Shown piece by piece: positions 12,901-25,500 of a DNA stretch of 64,000 nt; positions within the stretch are counted from its first letter, which is position 1, and every line of letters starts with the position of its first letter. Below the pieces are notes generated by a model. That model made no database searches and was not told the origin of the DNA. It saw only the letters and a list, made by a program, of their open reading frames with translations. This DNA comes from Gossypium raimondii (taxonomy: Eukaryota > Streptophyta > Magnoliopsida > Malvales > Malvaceae). The stretch is taken from contig NC_068575.1 in assembly GCF_025698545.1 (NCBI RefSeq), positions 55,933,980 through 55,997,979 on the forward strand, given 5' to 3'. A program made the position numbers and the translations under genes.

Positions 12901-12962
12901 CCGTCTTTGGCTACAAGGTCATGAGCCCCCACGACTTCAACCCCTAACTTGAAACTACTCAT
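9945..12962 (-). CDS. MCTP: multiple C2 domain and transmembrane region protein
   Basis: This is a complete single-exon gene of 1005 aa starting MSSFKLGVEV. Plant MCTPs tether ER to plasma membrane, notably at plasmodesmata, and the FTIP/QUIRKY branch affects trafficking of mobile proteins. Four C2 domains lie at about residues 5-108, 268-375, 431-540 and 595-715. The C-terminal plant PRT_C region has two hydrophobic blocks at 831-863 and 945-977, separated by a charged loop. The first C2 has SNPFV where the Ca-binding loop usually reads DPYV, so it may bind calcium poorly, while the second keeps SLDPYVEV. A 160-residue Gln/Ser-rich linker joins C2-1 and C2-2. Length and four-C2 layout match the longer Arabidopsis MCTPs (MCTP6/7 type). 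The lack of introns is normal for the family. The family call is secure but the orthologue is not determined. Confidence 0.95.
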   Translation of the reverse strand: MSSFKLGVEVVGAHDLVAKDGKGSSNPFVELHFDDQRFRTTTKENDLNPVWNESFYFNISDPNNFIKLPLEAYVYSHNKANNTKTCLGKLRLTRTSFVPYSDAVVMHYPLEKRTIFSHAKGELGLKVFLTDDPSIKLSNPLPAMESFLDTDVGSGYAQTPNFPSSLPKEKTDKRHTFHHLPNANHSQQKQNFTSVPPQQQMNYGVHEMKSEPQAAKVVHMFSGSSSHSQPSDFALKETSPFLGEGRIIGGRVIRGDRPTSTYDLVEQMRYLFVRVVKARDLPSKDLTGSLDPYVEVKVGNYKGITKHYERNQNPEWNQVFAFARETMQSTVLEVVLKDKDLVKDDFVGIVRFDLHEVPMRVPPDSPLAPEWYRLQDKKGEKKKGELMLAVWYGTQADETFPDAWHSDAFAPGDSTSIASAYIRSKVYHSPRLWYVRVNVIEAQDLVPSDKNRFPDVYVKVQIGNQILKTKTVQPRNLNPIWNQEFMFVTSEPFEDHLIFSVEDRVGSNKDETMGKAVVPLNSVEKRADDRVVRTRWYNLEKSLSDAMDGDRAKKDKFHSRLHVCVCLDGGYHVLDESTQYSSDLRPTAKQLWKSSVGVLELGILNADRLQPMKTKDGKGTSDTYCVAKYGHKWVRTRTIVNSLNPKYNEQYTWEVYDPATVLTVGVFDNSQIGDSNGNKDIKIGKVRIRISTLETGRVYTHSYPLLVLHPSGVKKMGELHLAIRFSSTSMLSMMFQYSRPLLPKMHYKRPLSVIQQDMLRYQAVNIVAARLGRAEPPLRREVIEYMSDANAHLWSMRRSKANFLRLTSVFSGLFEVGKWFGEVCKWKNPMTTVLVHFLFVMLVCFPELILSTVFLYMFLIGVWKYRYRPRYPPHMDTSLSCADAVSPDELDEEFESFPASRSSDLVRMRYDRLRSVAGRVQSVVSDIANQGERFQALLSWRDPRATTIFVIFCLAAAIVLYVTPFQVFALIAGLYFMRHPRFRHKIPAAPINFFRRLPARTDSML

Positions 12963-15500
12963 GGTTTATCTTAATTAAAACAGGAAAGGAATATACTGCA
13001 GTGCTAAAGATAATCGGCGGCCGATACGACAACACCTGAGAAAAAGGAAGAAAACTAACAGTTCAACAATGATGAAATGTGCATCATATAAGGAAATCGA
13101 CAAGAAGTATCAATCTCTATGCATGGATGAATTTAAAACAGATGAACTTCATTCAAGAAACTGAAATGCATATATGGACAAATGGAAATTCCATGTCAGA
13201 ACGGGAAAGAGTCAGAAGTAATTGTGTAAGGTTATGGTCCAAATCAAAGAAAACTCAACCATCAGATAATCAAGACTTGCAAAAACCTTAAATGAACATT
13301 GCAACAGAAAAAAGACAAAAAAGAAGATATCCAAGTTAAAGAAAATAAGAAAGACACAAACTGACCTTTGATATTAAGACTGAAATCTTCTGTTAGGAAA
13401 GTGAAAGAGAGCTTGAAGACTAATTATGACCAGCATCTCAGAAACTTAGCCGAGAAGATGATCGAATATAATCGAACTAACAAGTAACAACTATATTTCT
13501 GGAAAACAAAAGGGGAAGAGGTGACTGAGTCTGAGAGATAAATGGTTGGTGTCTTAAGTAGTGACCAAAACCGGAATAAAAAACAAAGAGGAAGGAGAGA
13601 CGGGAAGGGCGGGTCTATAGTTTATTATTTAGTTATCAATCTCCGTTTTGTTTTGTTGTTTGGCCATCGTAATCGTGACCGTTCACGACAATTAGAGTTC
13701 TACATGTCACGGTAGACCGTCCAAATAATTTTTTTTAGTGAAAATATAAGTTTGAAAATTGAGATTGAGTAAAAAATAAAGTTCGTGAAGAAAATCGATT
13801 GGATCTCGAGTAAGGTTTTTAATCTTAGGCTTAGCTTTAATTTATAATAAAAAAATTTATTGTTCTGTTATTATTTTTTTAATGTTTATATTATTACTAT
13901 TTTGTTGTTAATGTTTAGATATTGTATAACACTTATTTTATTATTAATTTTATTATTATTGTAGAGACATTTGCTTGTTAAGTTGTACTTATCTTAGTGC
14001 TATAAATATTTCTTTAATTTATTTATAATTTATTGAAAATATTTATTTTAATATTTTAGTGTATTTGATATATTATTTTTAAAATTATTTTAGATAAAAT
14101 AAATTTTAAAAAAATAATACAGCCCAAACTCAAATTTTAGTATTTTATCTAGAATAGACTTGAATAAAAAAATCAAACCTATTTTTTGGACCAAGTTAAA
14201 CCGACCGATGGGCAATTGTAACGGCAACTATACCGTAGTTAATATTGTTTCACCCTTTCGACACTCCTCTGAATGTTTTGCGATTAATATATTCGCTTCC
14301 TTTTCTCTACACGTTTCATTTAACGTGCGGAATTACTATTTTACCTTTTGTTTTTAGATTTTATTTTTCTTAAATAACTTTTTATACTTATATTATATTT
14401 ATAAATTTTGGGTTTTTTTTTGGTTTTATTTGAATAAACTAAAATGTAATTATAAATTTATGTTAAAATTTATGCAAGTATAGGTTAAAAAATAATTTTT
14501 ATAAATTAGAAGTTAAAAATATAAATAATTTATCTAAATAAGATGTCTTTTTCTGTACGAGGCACTTTTTACAAAGGAAAAGCAGAGAATATTATCAATT
14601 AGTTGCATTTTGCATCACTGAAAAGTTCCTAAAACTGTGGTTAAGTCCTCCAACGAGTTCAACCTCAAAGTTTTTATCAAACATCTTAATAATAATAAAA
14701 AATCAACTATTTAAATTGTATTAATTTATAAATCAAAATAAAATCTTATTGCATACCATCGTATATGTAATTTGAAATATCATTTACCTCTTGTGATATG
14801 AGAAAATAATATGAATATATTTGAGAGGTCTCTCTGATCAAATTAGTGTCTCGATTATTATATAGATCAATTTAGTTCTTGTATTATTAAAAGAATCAAA
14901 TAATGTCAAATTAAAATAGAGGTAACATTTACTGCTTTAAAAAGATCATTTATCGTTTAATAGAGTTGATATTTTTAAAATTTTTATGGTTATGTAAATG
15001 AAACCTTTTGTTTGGAATTGAAGTGCTCTCAATTAGATTTTGAACTTATTTTATTCTTTTTAATAATATAGGGACTAAATTGATGAATTTAATAATAGAA
15101 GAATTAATTTAATCTAGTCCCTAAAACACAAGTACCGTGTAAATAAGATATTAAATTACCCAATCATGCATATTCTTGTCCTCCTTTACAAAGCAAAAAC
15201 ATTTTAGTCTAATCTAAAGATTCCACATAATCAAGATAGGAAATATAATAATATAATATATCCAATTGACCGGAAAAACATTTAAAAAAATAAAAATATT
15301 TTACATGATTGAATAAGTACTGATTATTAATTATATTGAGCTTATCCTCTCAAGATTGCGATAGAAAAGAAAATTCAGATGTCTAACTCTCAAGTTTCCA
15401 CACGTTTTAAGGTGATTTGTTTAATAATTATTTATATATATGGTAAATACAATTCTAGTGGACCATGACATCAACTCTACTTTCTTATATTTTTTTTGTT
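12963..15500. other. MCTP upstream region and AT-rich intergenic DNA
   Basis: 12963-13640 is the probable promoter and leader of the MCTP gene. About 13840-14180 is a degraded copy of the hAT-like family at 44.3-45.5 kb, sharing TTTAGATATTGTATAAC-type sequence. The remainder is AT-rich, and no gene was recognised. Confidence 0.45.
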
Positions 15501-15514
15501 CTTTTCGATTAACA

Positions 15515-16550
15515 TTAAATAAGTTTAATTGTTTAAAAGTTCCTGAAATTTTCTCGGAAAAAATAAATTAAGTTTTTACTATTTTTTTAATCAAATTGAA
15601 TCACTGGTTAAATAAATTTTTGACCAACGTTAACCGTTAGAATGGTGACGTGACTATTAACGAGGCTGATATGGCGCTTTATGTAAGTAACAATTGCTGA
15701 CGTGGTAAAAAATATTTTTTTTATTTTTTTATAAATTTGTAAATATTATTAAAATTTATAAAATATTAAATAAAGTTTAAAATTTAAAGAGATTAATTTA
15801 AAAATCTATTTAAAGTTAAGTCCAAAATGAATCTGGACAACCATATGTTCAGGTCCATTTTGGACGATTTTTCTAAATTATATAAAGTTTAAAAATAATA
15901 ATAATTAATTTTCATATAATTTTTAGTTCTATTGATACCTTTTAGGATGTATAAAAATATTTTTATAAAATAAATATAAATAAATTTAATTTTACTAATC
16001 GTATGTGTAAAGTTTTTTTTAATGTGTGAAAATGTCCAATTATTTAAAACTTTTAAGCTATTTATAGACTATAATTGATACACTTTTTAAATTGGATATA
16101 TTCATATATGTTTTTAAAATCTTTACACATACAATTAATAAAATTAAAATTATTTATGTTTATTTTATAAAATATTTTTATACATTCTAAAAGGTACCAA
16201 TAAAATTAAAATTTATACACATATCAGTTTTTAAAGAAAAATAATTTTAATATTTTTTAAACTTTATATAATTTAAAAAATCATTTTGAATGAATATGGA
16301 CATAGAGCTGCCCAAATTTACGTTGAATATGGACAATCCTATGTCCAAATTCATTATGGACTTAACTTTTAATGGTTTTTATTACTTTATAATTTTGTGT
16401 TGTGTCTCCTTACGCCAATATTATAACAGTTAATATTAGTCAAAGGGTCTATTTGACCAATTTTATTAATTTAAAACTCAATTAAGTATAAAAAAGTTAG
16501 AGGATTTAATTGAATTTATCGAAAATTTTAAAGACTTCGTAAACCATTAG
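15515..16550. mobile_element. foldback element with long inverted repeats
   Basis: Two arms of about 250 bp (about 15810-16020 and 16115-16380) are imperfect reverse complements around a centre near 16065. For example AAGTTAAGTCC on the left pairs with GGACTTAACTT on the right, and ATCGTATGTGTAAAG pairs with CTTTACACATACAAT. They sit inside outer, weaker inverted ends (about 15520 and 16545). No transposase is encoded. Mutator-like or foldback origin is inference. Confidence 0.55.
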
Positions 16551-17206
16551 TCATGTTAAATATATATTTTAATCAGGGTACAACTTATAATTATAATAAT
16601 AACCAAAATATTATAACGAGTTGAGTCACAAATGCAATCAAGTGGTAAATTTATTACATACCCTTAAGAGAATCAATTAATTTTAAATAAAATAAATGCT
16701 AATAATTAATACAATTTTCCTTTTCTTTTTGTTTGATAAGTCACAATCAAAATTTGGTTTGATTTAAAATTGAAAAGAATGTTAGATTTTTGAAAATAAT
16801 ATAGTATTTTTCATATAGTTTTCTTTTCAATTGCACTGAATTAGAAATAAGGTGAAACTCAATTAAAGTGTGTAAATATATAAATATAGATAAAATATAG
16901 TTAATTAATAAATGTCAATATTTTTCTTTTTCTGAAAAATAAAATTTTGAACCACAATTTAACCTGATCTAAGAACAGATCGACCACAAATAATGGCAAT
17001 TCAGGCAAATGAATTCTGATTAATCCACCCTTTATTCCCACCCTAAAATATCTCTCATCCCCTCCCTCGCATTTCTTATTTTCTGTTTTCCCTAGTTAAA
17101 ATCATTCAATTTCTTTTCTCTTCTCTTAATTATTTTCTCAGTCAGATTTTATTTCCCTTGCTGACCATTGCCAAAAGGTTTACCAAAGCTTCATTTCCAG
17201 AACAAA
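16551..17206 (+). promoter_or_regulatory. ADF upstream region with CT-rich leader
   Basis: A pyrimidine-rich stretch at about 17035-17160 (CCCTCCCTCGCATTTC, CTTTTCTCTTCTCTTAA) precedes the ADF start and is probably its 5' leader. No clear TATA box was found. The rest is AT-rich spacer. Confidence 0.4.
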
Positions 17207-18027
17207 ATGGTATGCTTCCCAAATCTTTCTTTTATTGTAATTGTTGGTTCCTATATAACTTTGTAATATTTATTAGTAATTGTGAAAAAGAGAACAAGAA
17301 GAATGAGAATGAAAGATGAAGGAAGCTTAGAGAAATTGATTTCAATGGACCAGATATTTTTCCATGTGGCAATTGCATATCCTATTTCCATTAATTAATT
17401 TTGAAAAAAGTTAGTATGATCTTTATGCGGATCCGAAACAAATAATGACCACGGTTTTAACATTGCATGTTATTTATTATTAAGTGGTGTTAATACATAT
17501 GTGGTGCTATAAATAGGCAAATTCATCATCTGGAATGTATGTGAACGATGATTGCAAGCTGAAGTTTTTGGAACTAAAAGCAAAACGAAATTATCGTTTC
17601 ATCGTGTACAAGATCGACGAGCAGACACAACAGGTGATCGTAGACAAGTTGGGAGGTCCCCAAGAAACTTACGAAGATTTCACCAACTCCTTGCCCGAAC
17701 ATGAATGCCGCTATGCTGTCTTCGACTATGATTTTACCACAGATGAGAATTGTCAGAAAAGCAAGATTTTCTTCTTTGCATGGTACCAAGACAAACACAT
17801 TGTTCCCTTACCAATAACTCAAACTGATTGTTACAATAATATTGTTCCTTTGTGGTGGTGTATAATATATGTACAGGTCACCTGATGGGTCAAGGGTGAG
17901 GAGTAAGATGCTTTATGCAAGCTCCAAGGACAAATTCAAGAGACAGTTGGATGGGATTCAAGCTGAGTTGCAGGCAACAGATCCAAGTGAGATGACCTTG
18001 GACATCATCAAAGCACGAGCTCTTTAA
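17207..18027 (+). CDS. actin-depolymerizing factor (ADF/cofilin), pollen ADF7/10 type
   Basis: ADFs bind G- and F-actin in the cytosol and sever or depolymerise filaments. Exons are 17207-17209 (only the ATG), 17517-17782 and 17877-18027. Together they make 420 nt, or 139 aa, the standard plant ADF length. Splice sites are GT-AG and phases agree (FFFAW/SPDGS). The start-codon-only first exon is a hallmark of plant ADF genes. The protein begins [18 protein letters not shown], with the N-terminal Ser that LIM/CDPK-type kinases modify in this family. The actin-binding helix region reads [17 protein letters not shown], and the end is [17 protein letters not shown]. The SLDIIK-like C-terminus and [12 protein letters not shown] resemble Arabidopsis ADF7/ADF10, which act in pollen. 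The gene looks intact, and the subclass call is inference. Confidence 0.93.
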
Positions 18028-18245
18028 TTCCTTCCTATATAACTCAAAACTCCATTCAAGGCGTTTCCTTTTTCAATAATCTCTATTAATTTGTGGGGTA
18101 TTTCCCGTTTTTAGTTTCTCTGTATCTAAGCTACATCAGAAAACTTGACATCATATCCTATAACATCCTAAGTAAACCCTTGTAGTCTAAAGGTCGGAAT
18201 TCCTCTGTTTCTCAATGCTATTTCAGTATCTGTAATAATTGATTC

Positions 18246-20920
18246 TTATGGTTTAGTTTTTTTCCAATATTCTGTCTCCCACGTCTCCACTTGCCTTGTT
18301 ATTTTGTATTTTGTGTCGAGAGAAGCTTGAATGGCTTGAGGTTCATATGGGGGAGGCAATGCACATGGAAATTTATGACTAGGAGACTTCACCATTGACT
18401 GCACCATAAAATCCTTCCATAAACCTTTCTGCAAGCATGCTGCGGATTCGGCACAGACCCTGTGGGATTTTGAAGGTATTGTTGGTTTAAACTTCAAGAG
18501 TTTCGAGTATTCGTTCAACAAATGAAACATGTAGTCATACACATTTTGCATTGTCAGAGTCTCTTCGATAAATTTGCTTCCTGCTTCCCATAAAGAGAAA
18601 TTAAAGGTACATTATATATTTTCTTAAGAGATAGATATACATGATTGAATTCATTGCAATCCATGTTTTCATTTGCTGAGAATATGTACCTCATGAGGGT
18701 GATTATTGCCCCATTCAACTGCAAACTTAAGATCCCTACATTTGTTTTTGCGACGGATACGCCAGTAATGCTGCATCGGCACCATACTTCTCGAGAAGAA
18801 ATCATAGTATTTAGGCTTTATCAACAACGTCATGCTATCACATGCCAGTATGTATTTCTCACTTACAGACCAAGTTGCTCCTTCTATATAGATTTTATAT
18901 CTTTATATGGATTGTACCACAGCGAAGTTGAAAAATCTCATTAGACTAAAAGTTGTTTAAAATTGAAAATTTAAAAACCTTCCATAAGAAGGAGAAGAAA
19001 AAGGGTTTTGCATATATATACCTATGGGTACATTGATCTTCGAATTTAGAATGCTTGAAACTTTGTTGACTTTCTTTACCCCAATCCATTTGGCTTGGCG
19101 TTGCCTAAGTTTCTTATGATTTCAATCCATTTATAAAAGCCCTGCCCATCAATGACACAAAGAAGAAACATAATAATTCAGGAAGTACCTGCTTATAAAT
19201 CCGAACATTGCAGTCGTTTTTATCTGAAAGGTTGCATTTCAAAAGATCTACCCGATCTTTAGCAACGTATGGGTTACCCTTCCAGTAGGCATAAGGCTTC
19301 CTCTTTGTCCACTTGATCCTCTCCCTCCCTTTCTTTATTGCCTTCAACGTCTCCTCCCATGGCTTTATATTCACCTCTGCCCTGCCAGGACAAAGTAAAC
19401 TAAATATGATTAGCTTGCTAATTGCAATAAAAAGTTATTAACACTTGACATTTTTTCTCCATTAGCAATTTGTTGCGGTAATCAGAATTAAAAAATTGAT
19501 ATATCATTAAGAACGTGTGACTTTTGGCAATATGTAGCAGAATTTACCATCCCCGGAAGGTCCAGTCAGGGAACACAATGTCCAGTGCTGCTTTTTCTCC
19601 ACAATAATGAAACACCGGCGGTGCTAATGCAGCATAGCGTCCTTTGTAGTTTCTTCTCTTGATCACGGTATCGTCTCCACAAAAGAACAAAAGGTCCAAG
19701 TCTGGTACTTTTCCAGGGTACAACCTTAGAAGCTGCAAAATGCCCCATATTGTAAATACATCCCTGGTTTGATATGGCCTGTTGTACTTCTCCACATAGG
19801 CCTTTCCGTTGACAATGACGAGCCTGAAATCCGCACAGGGTTTTCCCCTTTCGATCATGTCTTCTGTAATCCACGAACTCTTCCATTGCTTTAAATCTTG
19901 GTGGATCCACCAGAAGTAATCTGGGCAAGTTCTAGCCGATGATTCTTGGGGCTGGAACACCGACGGGTAATTTTCCGGGCATGTTTGGGGTAAATTAACT
20001 GAATTAGAGCAGTTTAGAGGAAATTCAATCCTCTCATGATGTAAAAATCGACTGCCCATTTGGAGTGCCCCGTATAACAAGCTGAGAAACAAGTAGATCA
20101 AAAAATCTGCATTAATCTTTTATTAACAAAATTCGAAATATGGAAATATATTATACATGATTGGAAATATATAAAAGAGTAATTATTTGGTAGATAGAAT
20201 TCTATCTATACAGTTAATTTATTTATTTTAAAATTTTAAAATATAATTTAAGAATGCATTGGACAAATTTAACCCTAGAGTTAAAAAATTTCACCGTTAA
20301 TTTACAAACTAATTATAATATATAGTATATTATGACACAAAATGGTTGAAAACTTTTATCTAACAAATATATTTATTAAAAATTTAAATAAAAATAAATA
20401 AAGTATTGGTTGAAATGACAAAATAAAATATTGATAAAATCCCATCATAATTATGGAAAAAATTATTAAAATTGTAAAAGAATAAAATTATTTGTTTATA
20501 ATTTAAAATTAATTTATTATATTTAAATTAAGTTGGAGAATATATTAGATATAAATGAGTGTATAATAATATTTTGTCATGTTTAAAATTTAATGACGTG
20601 ATATTATTTTATTTGTGCTTAAAACGATACTTTTTAGGATGATATTAATATAACTTATTCTCAATTATTATTATCATAACATAAGTCGATGGTAGTAAAA
20701 ACAAAATTTCTCAAAATTTATTTATTAAAAATGATTAAAAAAAGTATAAAGATGAAGGAAAGCAACAAGTTTTGATATGAGGGAGACTTACAATATCCAT
20801 CCAATTAAGCAGAGCTGGAATAAGAAAGAGGAAGAAGAAGATGAAGGTAGTAGTTGTTGAGACCAACACCAACCTTTGAAAAGCCCTATCCTCTTGAAGT
20901 ACTTTAACATGCTCCACCAT
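18246..20920 (-). pseudogene. GT90 (CAP10/DUF821) O-glucosyltransferase-like, copy 1, broken
   Basis: The first array member shares six-exon homology with the other three. Exon matches are 20792-20920 (start MVEHVKV, membrane anchor), 19548-20081, 19189-19381, about 19027-19090, 18690-18900 and 18246-18590. Compared with copy 2 it has lost 20 bp in exon 2 (near 20045), which shifts the frame. It has also lost the acceptor of exon 4: near 19088 GATTGGGG follows directly on CCAAATG, and about 40 bp of intron end are missing. The acceptor and first codons of exon 6 are gone too, near 18590, where TTTATGGGAAGC replaces the GCAG-GCACAGGCC junction. The stem of exon 1 is also out of register with its paralogues over about 8 residues. 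Exons otherwise retain family motifs such as ADFRLVIVNGKAYVEKY and WKGNP. Three independent lesions make function very unlikely. Copy 2 is its closest relative. Confidence 0.85.
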
Positions 20921-22537
20921 GGAAACCGTATTTCCCACAACTCTATTCCTGATTTAAAACCAAACCTGCCATACATTTATATGGCAAGGAATTCTCGCAA
21001 GTAGGGAAAGTTGACTTCATTTGCATAGTTTTTTCTTGTGCCAAGTGTACATTTTTTAATATACATACTTTAACATGGAATTTTTTTAACGTTAATTAAA
21101 ACAATCTTCATTTATAAAAAGTTATATTTAACTAAGTAATTTTTAAATATTATTTTAAATATAATATAGTATTACTTAAACATTTTATTATATTGTATAC
21201 TTCTACGTTTATATTATTGTCAAGTAAATCTAATTTTAATACTTAAAATATTGTTATTGCAAATGTAATATAATATAATATAATTTACGGAAACATTGAA
21301 TATAATTATAATTATTTATTTCAATGTTAATTACCTAATATCTTTACTTTAACTTTTACTGTGAGTAAATCAAATTTTGACTTATTTTACGATATTAATA
21401 TTAACTACACTATTTAATAATTTTTATGCTAAATTAGTACAAATTCGAAATTGAAGAAAGTAATTCCTCTCATAAAATTAAGGATAAATTCATTTTTGTT
21501 AATTTCGAAAATCAACAAATAACAATAACAAATAATGCAATCCAAAAAAAATATTTCGAAAATGTTAGGCAATCGGCTAAGATCGAGTTTGGGTGGTGGG
21601 TAAGTGGGCTACTGGGTTAGAAATTTAATTTTTTGTTGTTACATTGGAAATGAAGTTTTCGATTTAAATTACATGGTCCAATAAGAACTCAACACCTGGA
21701 AATAAAACTTTATCTTTTCTTTTTGTCGCGTAGGATTTTTGGACGGAAAATGCCATTGTTGTTATCTATTGTTCTCGCTTGCCCAACTTTAAAATTAATA
21801 AGAAATAAATTTTTTTGAATTTTTTTAGAGAGATTAATTTGCTCAGGGAATAGAGTGTTTTTTTTACCTACTAAATCGTACAATATTTTTCAACACCTTG
21901 TTTCTCCATTTAAGAGCTGCGGTGACATGTATCAAGGGAGTTTAGCTCATTGCCTTTGGCCTTTTCTGCACTGACTTTGGAATTATGTTGCTGCTGCTTC
22001 TGTTTTCTGGAGCTTATTTTGAAGAAGTTTTAGATGTTCTATTTCTCTGTGTTGCTGTTTTGAAACGGTCTTAAGGTCTTTTGTATTATTACCACTCTTT
22101 CAGTGGACTGATATGTTCCCTAATAATATTTATTGATGTAAAATCATATAATATAATATATATTCTATAGCAAAGTTTTCACATAACTTTTGGTAATTAT
22201 ACTAAATCATATAATATATATTCTAGAGCTAAATTTTAACATAAAGAAGGAACTTTACATAAATGGGGTATTTCCTCTGAAAACTTAACATCATAACCTC
22301 TAATATCCCAAGTAAACCCTTGTAGTCTAAATGGTGATATAAAGTTAGGAATTCCTCTGTTTCTTAATGCTATTTACAAATCAGTCCTGTATTTGATTAC
22401 AATTACAAATTCTTCCATATGATCAGTGCAAGAATGATCTGAAATAGACTAAGCTTTTCTTAATTTGGCTACACTAATTACAGATGTTGATGAAAGAAAA
22501 AAACGAGAAAGAGAGGTTTCTAGCTTTCTATTGATTC
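20921..22537. other. spacer between GT90 copies 1 and 2
   Basis: This holds the upstream region of copy 1 and the 3' flank of copy 2. The segment at about 22275-22370 matches 18139-18225 (shared AAGTAAACCCTTGTAGTCTA), so the duplicated unit extends past the stop codons. The remainder is AT-rich, and no gene was recognised. Confidence 0.55.
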
Positions 22538-25500
22538 TTATGGTTTAGTTTTTTTCCAATATTCTGTCTCCCACGTCTCCACTTGCCTTGTTATTTTGTC
22601 TTCTCTGTCGAGAGAAGCTTGAATGGCTTGAGGTTCATATGGGGGAGGCAATGCACATGGAAGTTCATGACTAGGAGACTTCACCATTGACTGCACCATG
22701 AAATCCTTCCATAAACCTTTCTGCAAGCATGCTACGGATTCGGCACAGACCCTGTGGGCTTTTGAAGGGACTGTTGGTTTAAACTTCAAGAGTTTGGAGT
22801 ATTCGTTCAACAAATGAAACATGTAGTCATACACATTTCGCATTGTCAGAGTCTCTTCGATAAATTTGCTTCCTGCTTTCCCTATGGCCTGTGCCTGCAA
22901 GTTTATAAAGCGAAATTGAAGGTACATTATATATTTTCTTAAGAGATAGATATACATGATTGAATTCATTGCAATCCATGTTTTCATTTGTTGAGGATAT
23001 GTACCTCGTGAGGGTGATTATTGCCCCATTCAACTGCAAACTTAAGATCCCTGCATTTGTTTTTGCGACGGATAGGCCAGTAATGCTGCATCGACACCAT
23101 ACTTCTCGAGAAGAAATCATAGTATTTAGGCTTTATCAACAACGTCATGCTATCACATGCCAGTATGTATTTCTCACTTACAGACCAAGTTGCTCCTTCT
23201 ATATAGATTTTATATCTTTATATAGATTGTACCGCAGCAAAGTTGAAAAATCTCATTAGACTGAAAGTTGCTTAAAATTGAAAATTTAAAAACCTTCCAT
23301 AAGGAGGAGAAAAAAAGGGTTTTGCATATGTATACCTATGGGTACATTGATCTTCCAATTTCGAATGCTTGAACCCTTGTTGACTTTCTTTGCCCCAATC
23401 CTGAATTAATAACCAATTAGAGTTACAAACACAGAGTTACCCATTTGGCTTGGCGTTGCCTAAGTTTCTTATGATTTCAATCCATTTATAAAAGCCCTGC
23501 CCATCAATGACACAAAGAAGAAACATAATAATTCAGGAAGCACCTGCTTATAAATCCGAACATTCCAGTCGTTTTTATCTGAAAGGTTGCATTTCAAAAG
23601 ATCTACCCGATCTTTAGCAACGTATGGGTTACCCTTCCAGTAGGCATAAGGTTCCCTCTTTTCCCACTTTATCCTCTCCCTCCCTTTCTTTATTGCTCTC
23701 AACGTCTCCTCCCATGGCTTTATATTCACCTCCGCCCTGCCAGGACAAAGCAAAGTAAATATGATTAACTAGATAATTGCAGTAAAAAGTTATAAACACT
23801 AGGCATTTTTTTCTCCATTAACGTCGTGTGAATTTAGGCAATATGTAGCAGAATTTACCATCCCCAGAAGGTCCAATCAGGGAACACAATGTCCAGTGCT
23901 GCTTTCTCTCCACAGTAATGAAAAGCCGGCGGTGGTGATGTAGCATTGAGTCCTTTGTAGTCTCTTTTCATGATCATAGTCTTGTCTCCACTATAGAACA
24001 AAAGGTCCAAGTCTGGTACCTTTCCAGGGTACAACCTTAGAAGCTGCAAAATGCCCCATATTGTAAATACATCCCTGGTTTGATATGGCTTGTTGTACTT
24101 CTCCACATAGGCCTTTCCGTTGACAATGACGAGCCTGAAATCCGCACTGGGTTTTCCCCTTTCGATCATGTCTTCTGTAATCCCCGAACTCTTCCATTGC
24201 TTTAAATCTTGGTGGATCCACCGGAAGTAATCTGGGCAAGTTCTAGCCGATGATTCTTGGGGCTGGAACACCGACGGGTAATTCTCCGGGCATGTTTGGG
24301 GTAAATTAACTGAATTAGAGCAATTTAGAGGAAATTCAATCCTCTCATGATAAGTTTTAGAAGTTCGTGAGTCAAAAATCGACTGTCCAATTGAAGTGCC
24401 CCGCTGAGAAACAAGTAGATCAAAAAACAAAAAAAACAAAAAAAAAAAATTGCATTATTCTGTTATTCTCAAAATTCGAAATATGGAAATCTAATGGTAT
24501 ACATATTTTGAACTCAGTGAGATTTTGCTACACATTTAATTTATTTATTTTTAAAATTTTAAATACGAGTTATAGACCCATGGTACAAACTCAATTTTAT
24601 TTGTAAAGTTGTACAAAATAATTATGATATATACTGTCAAAAAATTTATTTAATAAATATATTTCCTAAAACTTTATATAAAAACAATTCAGTAAAATGG
24701 TAAAATTAAAATATTGTTCAAATACTATTATAGATATGTTTTTATGTAAAATTATTTTTATTGAAGTGGCTAGTGCCATCCAAGAGACTAATCAGATGGA
24801 CTCACTTTAACTGCTAGCACAGACTCAATATTGGTCCTAGAGAAAAGAATCAAGAAGCTAACGGATTGACAAAGTTGGCTCACATAAATGAGCAAGGGTT
24901 GCAAATTTTTGAAACTTCTCCGCTAAGGGGTTTGAATTGTGTTTTGTAATTTTGTTTCTTTATTCTCTTATTTATCACAAAAAGAAAAGAAAAGAAAAAA
25001 AAGCCCTCACACCACATTTATTACTTTGTAAAATGATTGGTTAATTTGATAATTTTATAACTGAGATGAAACCAATTAATAAATAACACTAACTCAATCA
25101 GTCACTTAATATATACTATAATTGTACTAATGAATATATTTTTTAAAAATTCAAATTTGTAACTTTTTTAAAAATTAATTATTTCAACAAATATATATGT
25201 GGTAATTACTAGGAAGTAATACTCAATTTTAACTGAAAAATCGAAAAATTAACACAACAGAATATTTTTATTTTTATTTAGTTGGGTAGGGACTTATTTT
25301 ATAATATTTTCTAATTATTTAAACTATATTTATTTTATGTAATATATAATAAATATTTTATCATATAAACTCAACTCAATAATTTTAAACTTAACCAACA
25401 AAATTCGAATTTGTTAACTAAAAATTCGACTGAATTGACCAAATCAATGTTAGTTTGGTTTGACCGGTTTGTTCAATTAAAGTTGGTCGGATCAATTTTC

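Noticed and set aside
17782-17876. Read-through of ADF exon 2 into intron sequence
   Set aside because: Splicing at GTACC/ACAG gives the conserved W-SPDG junction and the standard 139-aa length.
18645-23259. Similar plus-strand open frames at 18645-18944 and 22960-23259
   Set aside because: Their similarity comes from being antisense to the duplicated GT90 exon 5, not from their own conservation.
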